A stretch of 7,250 nt of DNA from Synechococcales cyanobacterium PMM_0003 (GCA_949128015.1 CASBRC010000053.1:1-7250); one strand, 5' to 3'. Positions 1-6,913 are shown, counted from the stretch's first letter. A program made the numbers and translations. Notes: generated by a model from the sequence alone, not told the origin.

Positions 1-1
1 G

Positions 2-199
2 AATGAATCGATCAAAGAATCACCATCAGAAAAATCTACCCCTGTTGCCACGGATCAAACTTCTTTAGCAGCAGACTCAAAGCCTGTTCAACCTGCGGTA
101 CAAATCGCAGTCCAACCCAATACTCAAGCTCAGAATAATCCAGAATCCCAAAAAACATCGCCTTTACCCACCGTAAAGACCAGTCAATTTTCTTCGCAA
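2..199 (+). other. Coding for a low-complexity Pro/Ser/Gln linker of the barrel protein
   Basis: Sixty-six sense codons without a stop lead straight into the Ig-like module. The composition (many P, S, Q, T, N and K; almost no aromatics) fits an unstructured tether between an upstream domain or signal peptide and the folded part. This is why the GTG at nt 200 is not taken as the start: no Shine-Dalgarno sequence precedes it (the bases there are pyrimidine-rich) and no signal peptide follows it, although the product must be exported. Confidence 0.8.
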
Positions 200-3100
200 G
201 TGACGATTATTTCGCCTACGAACGCCGCCCTTTTAGATGTGCCAGCGACTACAGTCATCTTGCGTATTCCAACTGGGACAGAAGTAGATCTGCTAGTCAA
301 TGGCAAAAAGGTCAATGCCAATGCGATCGGGCGGAGTGAAGTTGATACAAGCTCTGGACTCGTCACCCAAACTTGGTATGGCGTAGCCCTGGATGAAGGT
401 GAGAATACGATCACCGCTAGGTTAGTTGGAAGTGACATTAGTCAAAGTGTCAAGGTGAGCTTGCGTGGAGCTGCTACGAAGATTCAGGTAAGCACCCTAG
501 AATCTCGTATTCCCGCCGATGGTCGCACCACTGCTACTGTGCAGGGTTTGCTATTAGATGAAAAAGGCGATCGCTCTAATCGCAGTGGCATGATCACCCT
601 AGCTGCTAGTGAAGGTGAGTTTATTGGAAACGATGCCCAACCCGATCAGCCAGGTTTTCAGGTAGAAGCGCGAGAAGGACAATTCTCAGCATTACTCCGA
701 TCTGGGCTTACTTCTGGCAATTCTCGGATTAGGGCTAGCTCCGTGATTGATAATCGCGAAGTCGAAGCTTTTACTCAACTCCAACTCGAAACGAATCTTC
801 GACCTTCCATACTTACTGGGGTGATTGATTTTCGGGTAGGCGCTAGAGGAACTGATTTCTATCGGAGCTTTCGAGATTTTCTACCGATAGATGGCAATAA
901 CTCCAGCAATGTCGATTTTTATGCGGCTGCCTTTGGTACAGGAAAAATCGGCGAATGGTTAGTAACTGGTGCATTTAACACTCGGCGGACTCTCAACGAA
1001 GATTGTGAAGGTCGCAGCCGTCTATTTCGAGATGTCCAGTTTTGCCAACAGAATTATCCTGTTTATGGTGATAGCTCGACATTAACAACAGAGACTCCTT
1101 CCTTAACTAGTATCTTTTTACGAGCGGAGCGCACTTCACCAGTTCCGACGGCTGGAACTGATTTCCTCATGTGGGGAGATTTTCGCACTGAAGAATTTGC
1201 AAGTCGTTCCCAAGAATTTACGGCATTTACTAGACAGTTCAATGGCTTAAAGTTTAACTATAACTTTGGTGATTTACAAGCTACGGGACTTTATAGCAGT
1301 AATACGCGCGGATTCCAGCGTGACATTATTCCTCCTGATGGTACAAGTGGTTTCTTCTTTCTTTCGCGACGGTTGGTCACACCAGGTAGTGAAAATTTAT
1401 TTATAGAATCAGAAGAACTCTTACGTCCTGGCAATATTGTGCGTCGTGTCAAGCTCGATCGCAGTCGAGACTATGAAATCGATTACGATCGCGGTTCTCT
1501 CCAATTTCGCCAACCAATTCTCCAAACCGATATCGGCGCAGGTGGCGAAACTCTAGTGAGACGCATTATTGTCTCCTACGAATATGACAATGAAGGTGGC
1601 ATTAACAGCGGTAGCAACAACAACAATAGTATTTATGCAGGTCAATTGCGCTATCACTTCAATCGAGAGCTTGGGGCTGAGAGTTGGCTAGGCGTTAATT
1701 ACTTTAAAGAAAATCAAGGAGCGCGTGACTTTCAGCTTTACGGTGCTAATGCGCTGGTGTCCTTTGGTCAAAGTTCTTACCTAATTGCCGAATATGCGCG
1801 ATCGCAAAATAATTCCACTGATCTAGCCACCCCAGTTTCGGGTACTGCCTTGCGCTTTGAAGCCGTTAGCGAATTTGTGCAGGGAATCATCGCTAAAGCT
1901 TTCTATCGCCAAACCGATACGGGCTTTGTCAATAATGCCACGATTAGCTTTGTCCCCGGACAGACAAGATTAGGCGCTAACATTGATGCGAAGCTCTCGG
2001 AGGCAACTACACTTAGGGCTTCCTATGAGCGTGAAGAAAATCGCGGTGTCGCCCCTCAACCTTTTACACTCAGTAGCTTCCTCGATCTCAATCCCCAATC
2101 TGCACCAGGCACGCCAGTTAACAATCAGCTCAGCACTTTTAGTGTTGGCGTTTTACAGAAACTGGGTTCAGCAACTGCCGAACTTGATTTCCTGATGAGA
2201 GATCGTCAAGATAATTTAAATGCGGCATTTTCTGGAACTTCAAGCCAATTGCGATCGCGTTTAACCCTACCGATTCTCGAAAATTTAAAATTCGTCGCTC
2301 AAAATGAAATTAGTTTATCTAATTCGCCTGACAGCGTACTTCCCGATCGCACAGCCCTAGTTTTAGACTGGCGGGTAATTGAAGGAATCAGCTTTCGCGT
2401 TGGACAGCAGTGGTTTAGCAGTGGGGTGCTTGCAGGCAGCAGCTTCACAACGGCTGAAGTCGTGGGTGATTACAAGCTTTTTCCTGACACTACGCTTACA
2501 GGTCGCTATACATTGGTTGGAGGCGCAAACACCACTACCACTCAAGGCGCGATCGGCTTAAACCAGCTTTGGGCAATTGCGCCTGGGTTACGGTTAAGTC
2601 TTGGTTATGAAAGGATTTTTGGGAATGACCAAGTTAGAAATTCGGCGGGAGCGATTCAAGTTTTGCAACCGCTTACCACTGGTTCAAACACCTCGACCCT
2701 TGCTCTCCAAAGCGGTGACAACTACAATATTGGCTTTGAATATACCGATAACCCTGACTTTAAGGCGAGTGCCCGTTATGAATACCGCACTTCTTCGGCA
2801 GGTTCAAACTCAGTTATCAGTGCTTCTGCACTCGGTAAGATCACGCCTACGATTACAGGATTGCTTCGCTATCAGCGATCGGGGATTGCTAACCAAACGA
2901 TCAATAATTTTGGAGACATCTCTAGTCTGCGTTTGGGAATAGCCTATCGCGACCCTGCGAATGATGCTCTTAATGCCCTATTGCGCTATGAATATCGTCA
3001 GAACCCTAGCACTATTCCCGAAAGTTTTATTGGTGGGATTGGTTCAGGCTCAGAAGAACATGTTCTAGCTCTCGAAGCGATCTATTCGCCAAATTGGCAA

Positions 3101-4846
3101 TGGGAATTTTATGGAAAATATGCTTTTCGCAATAATACTTCCTATTTGGCACAGGATTTAATTGGAACTTCGGCAGTGAACTTGGCACAGTTGCGAGCTA
3201 CCTATCGACTCGGCTATAACTTCGATCTCACGGCTGAAGGCAGGTTGATCAACCAACCAACCGCAGGATTTAATGAGGTTGGCTTTGTTACAGAGCTGGG
3301 CTACTATGCCACGCCCAATTTACGCTTAGCCGTGGGCTATAGCTCAGGTGCGGTCAATAACGATCGCGACTTTAGCGGTACACGTTCTGCGGGTGGTCTG
3401 TATGCGGCGGTAACTGTCAAGCTCAATGAGCTATTTGATGGATTTGGGCTACAAAAGATCGCCCCACCGCAACAGACAGAACCGCTCGATCCTACGGCTG
3501 CGATTGAATTGCCGAATTCTAAAAAACCTAGCACTACCACAGCCGCAAACCTTAGCAATATGTCTGAGGTCGTAAGTGTTGCGCTCGCTCAGCCAGTGGA
3601 GTTTCCAAAATCTCAATCTAATCTGTCATTAGTTAGCCAAGTGATTTTGGACAACTTGGTTACGGTCTTACGTGAATATCCCACTCTAAATATTGATGTA
3701 CAGGGACATTTGGCATCTCTGACTGAGGTCGGCACGGATAGTCCTGATGCTCAGCGCCTGAGTCAAGTTCGGACATATTTACTCAATCGTGGTATCGATG
3801 GTGGTCGGATTACGATGCGATCGCTGGGTGCAAGCAAAACCGACGATACACCCAAAATCCTCTTGGCTCTCGGTGGTACAAGAGATACCTTCTCCCAAAT
3901 ATCCGATCGCATCAAACAGGGTAATGCCAACAGCATTCTTCAGAGCGCCTTGCCTAATGGTCTGCCTAATGTAATTTCTTCATCGCCAATTGCATCAATG
4001 CCGCTACAAGTTCAAGCCATCTCACAAAGGATAGAGTTTGCTCCGATTGGCAAAATGACCGATCCTAGTAATGCCAATCTTGATGCGCTGATCAGTCGCA
4101 TCGTCAATAACCCAGAAGTAGCGATCGAGTTACAGGGTAGCCTTGATGGCTCACAGCTTGAGGTCAATCGTTTGATGACCCTACGCAGTTATTTATTGCA
4201 AAAAGGCATTGCCAGCGATCGCATTCTGATTAGTCCAACCGCAAATACAACAACTGCAAATAGCGTTACCCTTACCCTTGCGAGCTTGGCAGGAGTACCC
4301 ATTGCCCAACTACCTGAGGATGCTAAGACAGCTCAATCCATCGCGCAACAAAATAACGATAATCGCCTGAGTCTCAACCTACCGAATTTGGGTGAAATTA
4401 CCCTTTCTTCATTCTCTTTGCTCAGCCAACTAATCGACCCTGATAATTACAACCGACAGCCTCTAGGATTATTGCCTAATCCGCAACTGCTCACCATGCT
4501 TTTAGAACCACAAACTCAGCCAACTCTGGTATCGAGTAACTTCTCAACCTTCCTATCTGGTTTCCCATCATCTGAAACTACACCACGCTGGTCATACATT
4601 CCTACCAGTCAAGTTTTGGCACTCTTGTTGCCAGATCCAGACGCAACACCTGATAAGCCACCTAACTTGATCGCTGAAGATTCTAGTCGCGACTCAAATA
4701 CACGTCGTTTAGTAACAGCCCTAAACTTCTTGTTAAGCCGCGATCGCGATGTCTTAACAGCACTGTTGCGATCGCTCAATGAGACTCCACCTGAACTGCG
4801 TGGCGAAATCATCCGACCTGAACTATTCGAGAAGGGACAACCATGA
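2..4846 (+). CDS. Large outer-membrane beta-barrel protein with Ig-like and OmpA-like modules (5' partial)
   Basis: The frame is open from nt 2, so the true start lies upstream. Residues below are numbered from the GTG at nt 200. Before it lie 66 in-frame codons rich in Pro, Ser, Gln and Thr, probably a disordered linker. Residues 3-88 resemble an Ig-like fold (LLVNGK, EGENTI). Residues 94-198 resemble an invasin/intimin Big_1 module (ADGRTTATVQG, then LLLDEKG). Residues 205-465 form a conserved beta-rich region holding YPVYGDSS, MWGDF and DYEIDYDRGSLQF. Residues 477-1079 are alternating amphipathic strands rich in aromatic and Gly residues, typical of an outer-membrane barrel, ending in LYAAVTVKLNELF. 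Two divergent OmpA-like modules follow (about 1127-1211 and 1269-1361), then a Leu-rich tail. The only cysteines are C269 and C282. Barrel plus periplasmic OmpA-like region recalls the OmpA/OprF layout at much larger size. Role is inferred: outer-membrane anchor or translocator for the co-encoded surface proteins. No TonB box or canonical receptor plug was recognised. Confidence 0.85.
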   Translation, partial: NESIKESPSEKSTPVATDQTSLAADSKPVQPAVQIAVQPNTQAQNNPESQKTSPLPTVKTSQFSSQVTIISPTNAALLDVPATTVILRIPTGTEVDLLVNGKKVNANAIGRSEVDTSSGLVTQTWYGVALDEGENTITARLVGSDISQSVKVSLRGAATKIQVSTLESRIPADGRTTATVQGLLLDEKGDRSNRSGMITLAASEGEFIGNDAQPDQPGFQVEAREGQFSALLRSGLTSGNSRIRASSVIDNREVEAFTQLQLETNLRPSILTGVIDFRVGARGTDFYRSFRDFLPIDGNNSSNVDFYAAAFGTGKIGEWLVTGAFNTRRTLNEDCEGRSRLFRDVQFCQQNYPVYGDSSTLTTETPSLTSIFLRAERTSPVPTAGTDFLMWGDFRTEEFASRSQEFTAFTRQFNGLKFNYNFGDLQATGLYSSNTRGFQRDIIPPDGTSGFFFLSRRLVTPGSENLFIESEELLRPGNIVRRVKLDRSRDYEIDYDRGSLQFRQPILQTDIGAGGETLVRRIIVSYEYDNEGGINSGSNNNNSIYAGQLRYHFNRELGAESWLGVNYFKENQGARDFQLYGANALVSFGQSSYLIAEYARSQNNSTDLATPVSGTALRFEAVSEFVQGIIAKAFYRQTDTGFVNNATISFVPGQTRLGANIDAKLSEATTLRASYEREENRGVAPQPFTLSSFLDLNPQSAPGTPVNNQLSTFSVGVLQKLGSATAELDFLMRDRQDNLNAAFSGTSSQLRSRLTLPILENLKFVAQNEISLSNSPDSVLPDRTALVLDWRVIEGISFRVGQQWFSSGVLAGSSFTTAEVVGDYKLFPDTTLTGRYTLVGGANTTTTQGAIGLNQLWAIAPGLRLSLGYERIFGNDQVRNSAGAIQVLQPLTTGSNTSTLALQSGDNYNIGFEYTDNPDFKASARYEYRTSSAGSNSVISASALGKITPTITGLLRYQRSGIANQTINNFGDISSLRLGIAYRDPANDALNALLRYEYRQNPSTIPESFIGGIGSGSEEHVLALEAIYSPNWQWEFYGKYAFRNNTSYLAQDLIGTSAVNLAQLRATYRLGYNFDLTAEGRLINQPTAGFNEVGFVTELGYYATPNLRLAVGYSSGAVNNDRDFSGTRSAGGLYAAVTVKLNELFDGFGLQKIAPPQQTEPLDPTAAIELPNSKKPSTTTAANLSNMSEVVSVALAQPVEFPKSQSNLSLVSQVILDNLVTVLREYPTLNIDVQGHLASLTEVGTDSPDAQRLSQVRTYLLNRGIDGGRITMRSLGASKTDDTPKILLALGGTRDTFSQISDRIKQGNANSILQSALPNGLPNVISSSPIASMPLQVQAISQRIEFAPIGKMTDPSNANLDALISRIVNNPEVAIELQGSLDGSQLEVNRLMTLRSYLLQKGIASDRILISPTANTTTANSVTLTLASLAGVPIAQLPEDAKTAQSIAQQNNDNRLSLNLPNLGEITLSSFSLLSQLIDPDNYNRQPLGLLPNPQLLTMLLEPQTQPTLVSSNFSTFLSGFPSSETTPRWSYIPTSQVLALLLPDPDATPDKPPNLIAEDSSRDSNTRRLVTALNFLLSRDRDVLTALLRSLNETPPELRGEIIRPELFEKGQP
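1361..1588 (+). other. SprA-like beta-segment preceding the barrel
   Basis: Residues 388-463 (numbered from nt 200) read as a compact unit: LVTPGSENLFIE, then ELLRPGN, then RDYEIDYDRGSLQF, then RRIIVSYEYD. The pattern 'PGSE..., DY.IDY..G.L.F, ...I.VSYEY' resembles a segment I recall from SprA, the Bacteroidetes type IX translocon barrel, and from other very large bacterial outer-membrane proteins. The resemblance is from memory of the motif, not an alignment. It ends in a Gly/Ser/Asn-rich hinge (GGINSGSNNNNS, about nt 1595-1630) just before the predicted barrel strands. Confidence 0.45.
1628..3436 (+). other. Predicted outer-membrane beta-barrel domain
   Basis: Residues 477-1079 alternate short amphipathic strands with polar turns and Asn/Ser/Gly-rich loops. 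Examples are IYAGQLRYHFN, YLIAEYARS, LRLSLGYERIFG, NALLRYEYRQ, WEFYGKYAFR and LRLAVGYSSG. At about 20-25 residues per strand, 600 residues allow somewhere in the range of 24-30 strands. This is an estimate from spacing, not a topology prediction. The last strand, GLYAAVTVKLNELF, ends in an aromatic residue like an internal beta-signal, after which a Pro-rich linker leads to the periplasmic modules. Confidence 0.7.
3578..3832 (+). other. OmpA-like module 1 of the barrel protein (divergent)
   Basis: Residues about 1127-1211 match the OmpA C-terminal fold pattern: VEFP, a helix (ILDNLVTVLREYP), the strand LNIDVQGH, a helix QRLSQVRTYLLNRGI, and GRITMRSLGAS. The helix keeps the Arg (R1186) at the position of the conserved peptidoglycan-binding Arg of OmpA. 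The usual GHTD has become GHLA, so the diaminopimelate-binding Asp is absent at its normal place. Peptidoglycan binding may be weakened or lost; nearby E1176 or D1180 might substitute. Confidence 0.65.
4004..4282 (+). other. OmpA-like module 2 of the barrel protein (divergent, short loop)
   Basis: Residues about 1269-1361 repeat the same pattern: RIEFAPIG, the helix LDALISRIVNNPE, the strand VAIELQGSLD, the helix NRLMTLRSYLLQKGI and SDRILISP. Here an Asp (D1316) sits where GHTD has its Asp, and R1324 sits at the conserved Arg position. However, the loop between them is about seven residues shorter than in OmpA or in the downstream gene's module. No second RR-V-F strand motif follows. It looks like a degenerate duplicate of module 1. 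Confidence 0.55.
4397..4843 (+). other. Leu-rich C-terminal tail of the barrel protein
   Basis: Residues about 1400-1548 match no family I recognise. Two similar motifs lie 42 residues apart, PNPQLLTMLLEP (from 1426) and PTSQVLALLLPDP (from 1468). A looser third is DRDVLTALLRSL (1516-1525 region). Each looks like a short amphipathic helix flanked by prolines. Following the OmpA-like modules, the tail should lie in the periplasm. It could be a docking element for a partner, but that is inference. Confidence 0.4.
4831..4837 (+). promoter_or_regulatory. Shine-Dalgarno site for the beta-helix gene, inside the upstream gene
   Basis: GAAGGGA lies five bases before the ATG at 4843, within the last codons of the barrel gene. 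The ATG overlaps the upstream TGA as ATGA, so terminating ribosomes can restart at once. This supports translational coupling and supports the ATG at 4843 as the real start. Confidence 0.65.
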
Positions 4847-6906
4847 AGAAAAGACTGACCTTAGGTATTTTGTTGGTGGCGGAGTCCCTATCTTTGTCTC
4901 TGAGTGGGCAAATGATCGCCCAAGTGCAGCCATCATTTATGACTATCAACGTCAATAGCAATCGTGATCAAAATCTGCGCGATCGCGAACTGACTCTGCG
5001 TGAAGCAATTTTGATCGCGAACGGTTCACTCCGCACCGATCAACTCACCACTGCGGAATTTGCCCAAATTGCTCCACGCAAAGATCGCCACCAAATTCAA
5101 TTTCAAAGTCTCAGCGATCCTAAAATCCAGTTAACCAGTCCCCTACCAGCCCTGCTTGTACCGATGGCGATCGATGGCACAACCCATCCTGCATATCAGT
5201 CCAGCAAGAGCTTTGCTCAAGAAATCCCGATTCCTGTGCCAGTTGTAACAATTACACCTGCGGCTGGAGTCGAAATTTTCCGAGGTTTGACTATTACTAG
5301 CGATGATGTTTTGATTCGCGGGCTGAGTATTTATGGATTTAGTTCGCGGCATTTTGAAACTGCGGTTACGCCTCTAGGCGATATCTTTATTTCCCATCGA
5401 CTCCCGCCACCCGACACCACAGAGCAACAGCAACCTGCTCAAGACTTTTCCTTTTACGATCGCGATCGCCCTGCCTATCGGGTGAGCATTGAAGATAACT
5501 GGTTAGGAATTCCGCCCGATGGCTCAAGCCCCGCTCAGCCTTCCGCTTTTGGGGTATATCTGTTTCATGGGAGAGCTGCGAATATTCGCCGTAATCGCAT
5601 TGCCAATCATGAAGGCAGTGGCATTATTACCGCCGTAGATACTAGAGACTCGATCATTCAAGAAAATGTGATTGAAGGCAATGGCTTTGATGGAATGCCT
5701 GATGCCATTCGTCTCGAAGGTCGAATCGACGGAATGCAGGTGCGCTCAAATATTATTTGTGGCAATGCAGGTTCGGCGGTATTTTTATTCAAGCCCGAAG
5801 GTGCGATTAAGGTTCAAGACAATACTGTGATTTTTAATTCCCGCTTCTTTCGTCGTTCAGCGATCTATCTAATGGGACGCGGACATGTTGTTAGTAATAA
5901 TCGCATTAGCAATCAAGCAGGATCGGGCGTGACGGTGGCGGCTTTTTCTGCTAGCGATCGCAATTTGATCCGTCAAAATCAGTTCCAATTCATTGAAGGT
6001 TTAGATATTGATCTGGTTGGTGGTCGTAACGTTGGCGAACGAGACTTCCGCACGGGCGATGGACGTAACCCTAAGCGCAATTCACATTTTCGGCGGGTTG
6101 ATACTGCTAATGGTGCGATCGACGCTCCAGAATTTCGGGCTGAGACATTTAATCGGATTGATGGCAAGGTTGGGATTGATGGGCTGGCTGACCCCAATAC
6201 TGAAATCGATCTCTATCGATTGCGCGGCGGCGGGCTATATGAGTTGCTGGCTACGCTCAAAACTGACGCAAAGGGTAACTTCAGTACTAGTTTAGAAAAT
6301 CTTAAAGCTGGCGATAAGCTCAGTGCGATCGCTACCGATCCTGAATTTGGCACATCCGAACCTGCTCGCCCCGTCCGCATTAGCGATCTCAATATGCCAA
6401 TTCCCGCAGCCTCACTCGAAGCTCGTCCTCAGCCGCAATGTACTACGCCTCCACCTGTCATCGTCGAGTTGCCGCCAGAGTTACCGCCAGAGCCGCCTCC
6501 AGCCTTGCAACTACCGCGTCAAGTCCACTTTGCCCTCGATCAAGATATCGTCAGTCCTGCATCTGCAAAGGTTATCGACAAACTAGTAGCAATTCTCAAA
6601 CAATATCCCACAATTACCGTGGAGCTAATCGGACATACTGACCCCAGAGCCAATGATGCTTACAACTTAGATTTAGGACTAAGGCGGAGTCGCGCAGTTA
6701 GTAATTACCTGCGCCGTCAAGGTATCACCCCAGAACGCATCACGATCCGCTCTTTGGGTGAGCGCCAAAGGCTGACCAATCAAGACAACATCACTAACTA
6801 TGCTCGCGATCGGCGGGTGGAGTTTTTCCTCTTCAATATTCAAGGAGTGGAAATTCAGCTACTAGACCAACAGGAAGACATTCAAATCGAAGGAAAAGGA
6901 AACTAG
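4843..6906 (+). CDS. Secreted CSLREA-type parallel beta-helix protein with C-terminal OmpA-like domain
   Basis: The 687-residue product opens with a signal peptide: MKKR, a hydrophobic core to about residue 21, and likely cleavage after MIA near residue 26. Residues 33-61 carry the CSLREA-type entry motif (ELTLREAILIAN), lacking the usual Cys. Residues 83-165 follow this family's usual order: IQFQSL, LTSPLPALL, AIDGTTHP, then GLTIT...VLIRGLSIYGF. Residues about 210-395 form the right-handed beta-helix with repeated Asn-turn rungs (RRNRIANHEGSGI, IQENVIEGNGF, VSNNRISNQAGSGV, IRQNQFQF). Residues about 436-512 resemble an Ig-like module (DGKVGIDGLADPNTEIDLY). A Pro-rich linker (536-558) leads to an OmpA-like domain (about 557-667). 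The protein probably sits in the periplasm or on the outer membrane, tied to peptidoglycan. No polysaccharide-lyase catalytic site is evident, so a structural or adhesive role is likelier than an enzymatic one, although beta-helix enzymes cannot be excluded. It overlaps the barrel gene by 4 bp and precedes the DUF11-type gene by 7 bp. Confidence 0.88.
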   Translation: MKKRLTLGILLVAESLSLSLSGQMIAQVQPSFMTINVNSNRDQNLRDRELTLREAILIANGSLRTDQLTTAEFAQIAPRKDRHQIQFQSLSDPKIQLTSPLPALLVPMAIDGTTHPAYQSSKSFAQEIPIPVPVVTITPAAGVEIFRGLTITSDDVLIRGLSIYGFSSRHFETAVTPLGDIFISHRLPPPDTTEQQQPAQDFSFYDRDRPAYRVSIEDNWLGIPPDGSSPAQPSAFGVYLFHGRAANIRRNRIANHEGSGIITAVDTRDSIIQENVIEGNGFDGMPDAIRLEGRIDGMQVRSNIICGNAGSAVFLFKPEGAIKVQDNTVIFNSRFFRRSAIYLMGRGHVVSNNRISNQAGSGVTVAAFSASDRNLIRQNQFQFIEGLDIDLVGGRNVGERDFRTGDGRNPKRNSHFRRVDTANGAIDAPEFRAETFNRIDGKVGIDGLADPNTEIDLYRLRGGGLYELLATLKTDAKGNFSTSLENLKAGDKLSAIATDPEFGTSEPARPVRISDLNMPIPAASLEARPQPQCTTPPPVIVELPPELPPEPPPALQLPRQVHFALDQDIVSPASAKVIDKLVAILKQYPTITVELIGHTDPRANDAYNLDLGLRRSRAVSNYLRRQGITPERITIRSLGERQRLTNQDNITNYARDRRVEFFLFNIQGVEIQLLDQQEDIQIEGKGN
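6469..6492 (+). repeat. 12-bp tandem duplication in the Pro-rich linker
   Basis: TTGCCGCCAGAG is followed directly by TTACCGCCAGAG, a one-mismatch tandem repeat encoding LPPE twice. It lies in the proline-rich hinge (VELPPELPPEPPPALQLP) between the Ig-like module and the OmpA-like domain. Copy number here could vary between strains and would alter tether length without changing the frame. Confidence 0.7.
6511..6843 (+). other. Canonical OmpA-like peptidoglycan-binding domain of the beta-helix protein
   Basis: Residues about 557-667 include VHFALDQD, the helix VIDKLVAILKQYP, VELIGHTDPRAND, NLDLGLRRSRAVSNYLRRQGI, ERITIRSLGE and the closing ARDRRVEFFLFN. The family motif N-x2-L-[SG]-x2-R-[AS]-x2-V-x3-L is intact from N608 to L623. 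D600 and R615 sit at the two positions that bind diaminopimelate in OmpA, 15 residues apart as in OmpA. This should be a functional peptidoglycan anchor, and it is the best-preserved of the three OmpA-like modules in the window. Confidence 0.88.
6891..6900 (+). promoter_or_regulatory. Possible Shine-Dalgarno site for the DUF11-type gene
   Basis: AGGAAAAGGA ends 13 bases before the ATG at 6914, at the 3' end of the beta-helix gene. The spacing is longer than ideal, so start-up may rely partly on ribosomes finishing the upstream gene seven bases earlier. Confidence 0.4.
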
Positions 6907-6913
6907 ATAGATC

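Larger units (their letters stand above)
567..6332. repeat. Dispersed HIP1 palindromes (GCGATCGC), 11 copies
   Basis: Perfect copies start at 567, 1798, 2251, 3817, 4216, 4740, 4768, 4979, 5462, 5954 and 6325, all inside genes 1 and 2. They are read in all three codon phases, giving GDR/SDR/DRD, RSL/RSR/RSQ or AIA, so the DNA word rather than the peptide is being conserved. HIP1 is the highly iterated palindrome of many cyanobacteria and is the main evidence for the host group. None occurs in the 337 bp of gene 3 seen here, which is too short to mean anything. Confidence 0.9.

Noticed and set aside
200..202. GTG as the start codon of the large gene
   Set aside because: The frame is open to the window edge, the codon has no Shine-Dalgarno sequence, and it falls between a linker and an Ig-like domain with no signal peptide after it.
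184..438. 84-codon reverse-strand reading frame
   Set aside because: It lies antisense to a clearly coding Ig-like module and has no recognisable domain; it is a shadow frame.
2363..2942. Short frames on both strands within the barrel region
   Set aside because: They overlap continuous amphipathic barrel coding, have atypical composition and lack ribosome sites.
1628..3436. Assignment as a TonB-dependent receptor
   Set aside because: No TonB box, canonical plug motif or C-terminal receptor signature was seen, and the barrel is followed by OmpA-like modules, which receptors lack.
3337..3558. 73-codon reverse-strand frame with a hydrophobic start
   Set aside because: It is antisense to the last barrel strand and linker; the hydrophobic run mirrors Gly/Ala-rich codons on the + strand.
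4993..5013. Catalytic site in the beta-helix protein (pectate-lyase-like)
   Set aside because: The visible motifs are structural (TLREA entry, Asn turns); I could not identify a catalytic set of residues, so no enzyme call is made.
6008..6641. Overlapping + strand frames of 67-95 codons inside the beta-helix gene
   Set aside because: They are out of frame with the well-supported Ig-like, Pro-rich and OmpA-like coding, so they are shadows.
6900..6913. Promoter or terminator between genes 2 and 3
   Set aside because: The gap is 7 bp with no inverted repeat, T-run or -10/-35 pair; the genes look cotranscribed.
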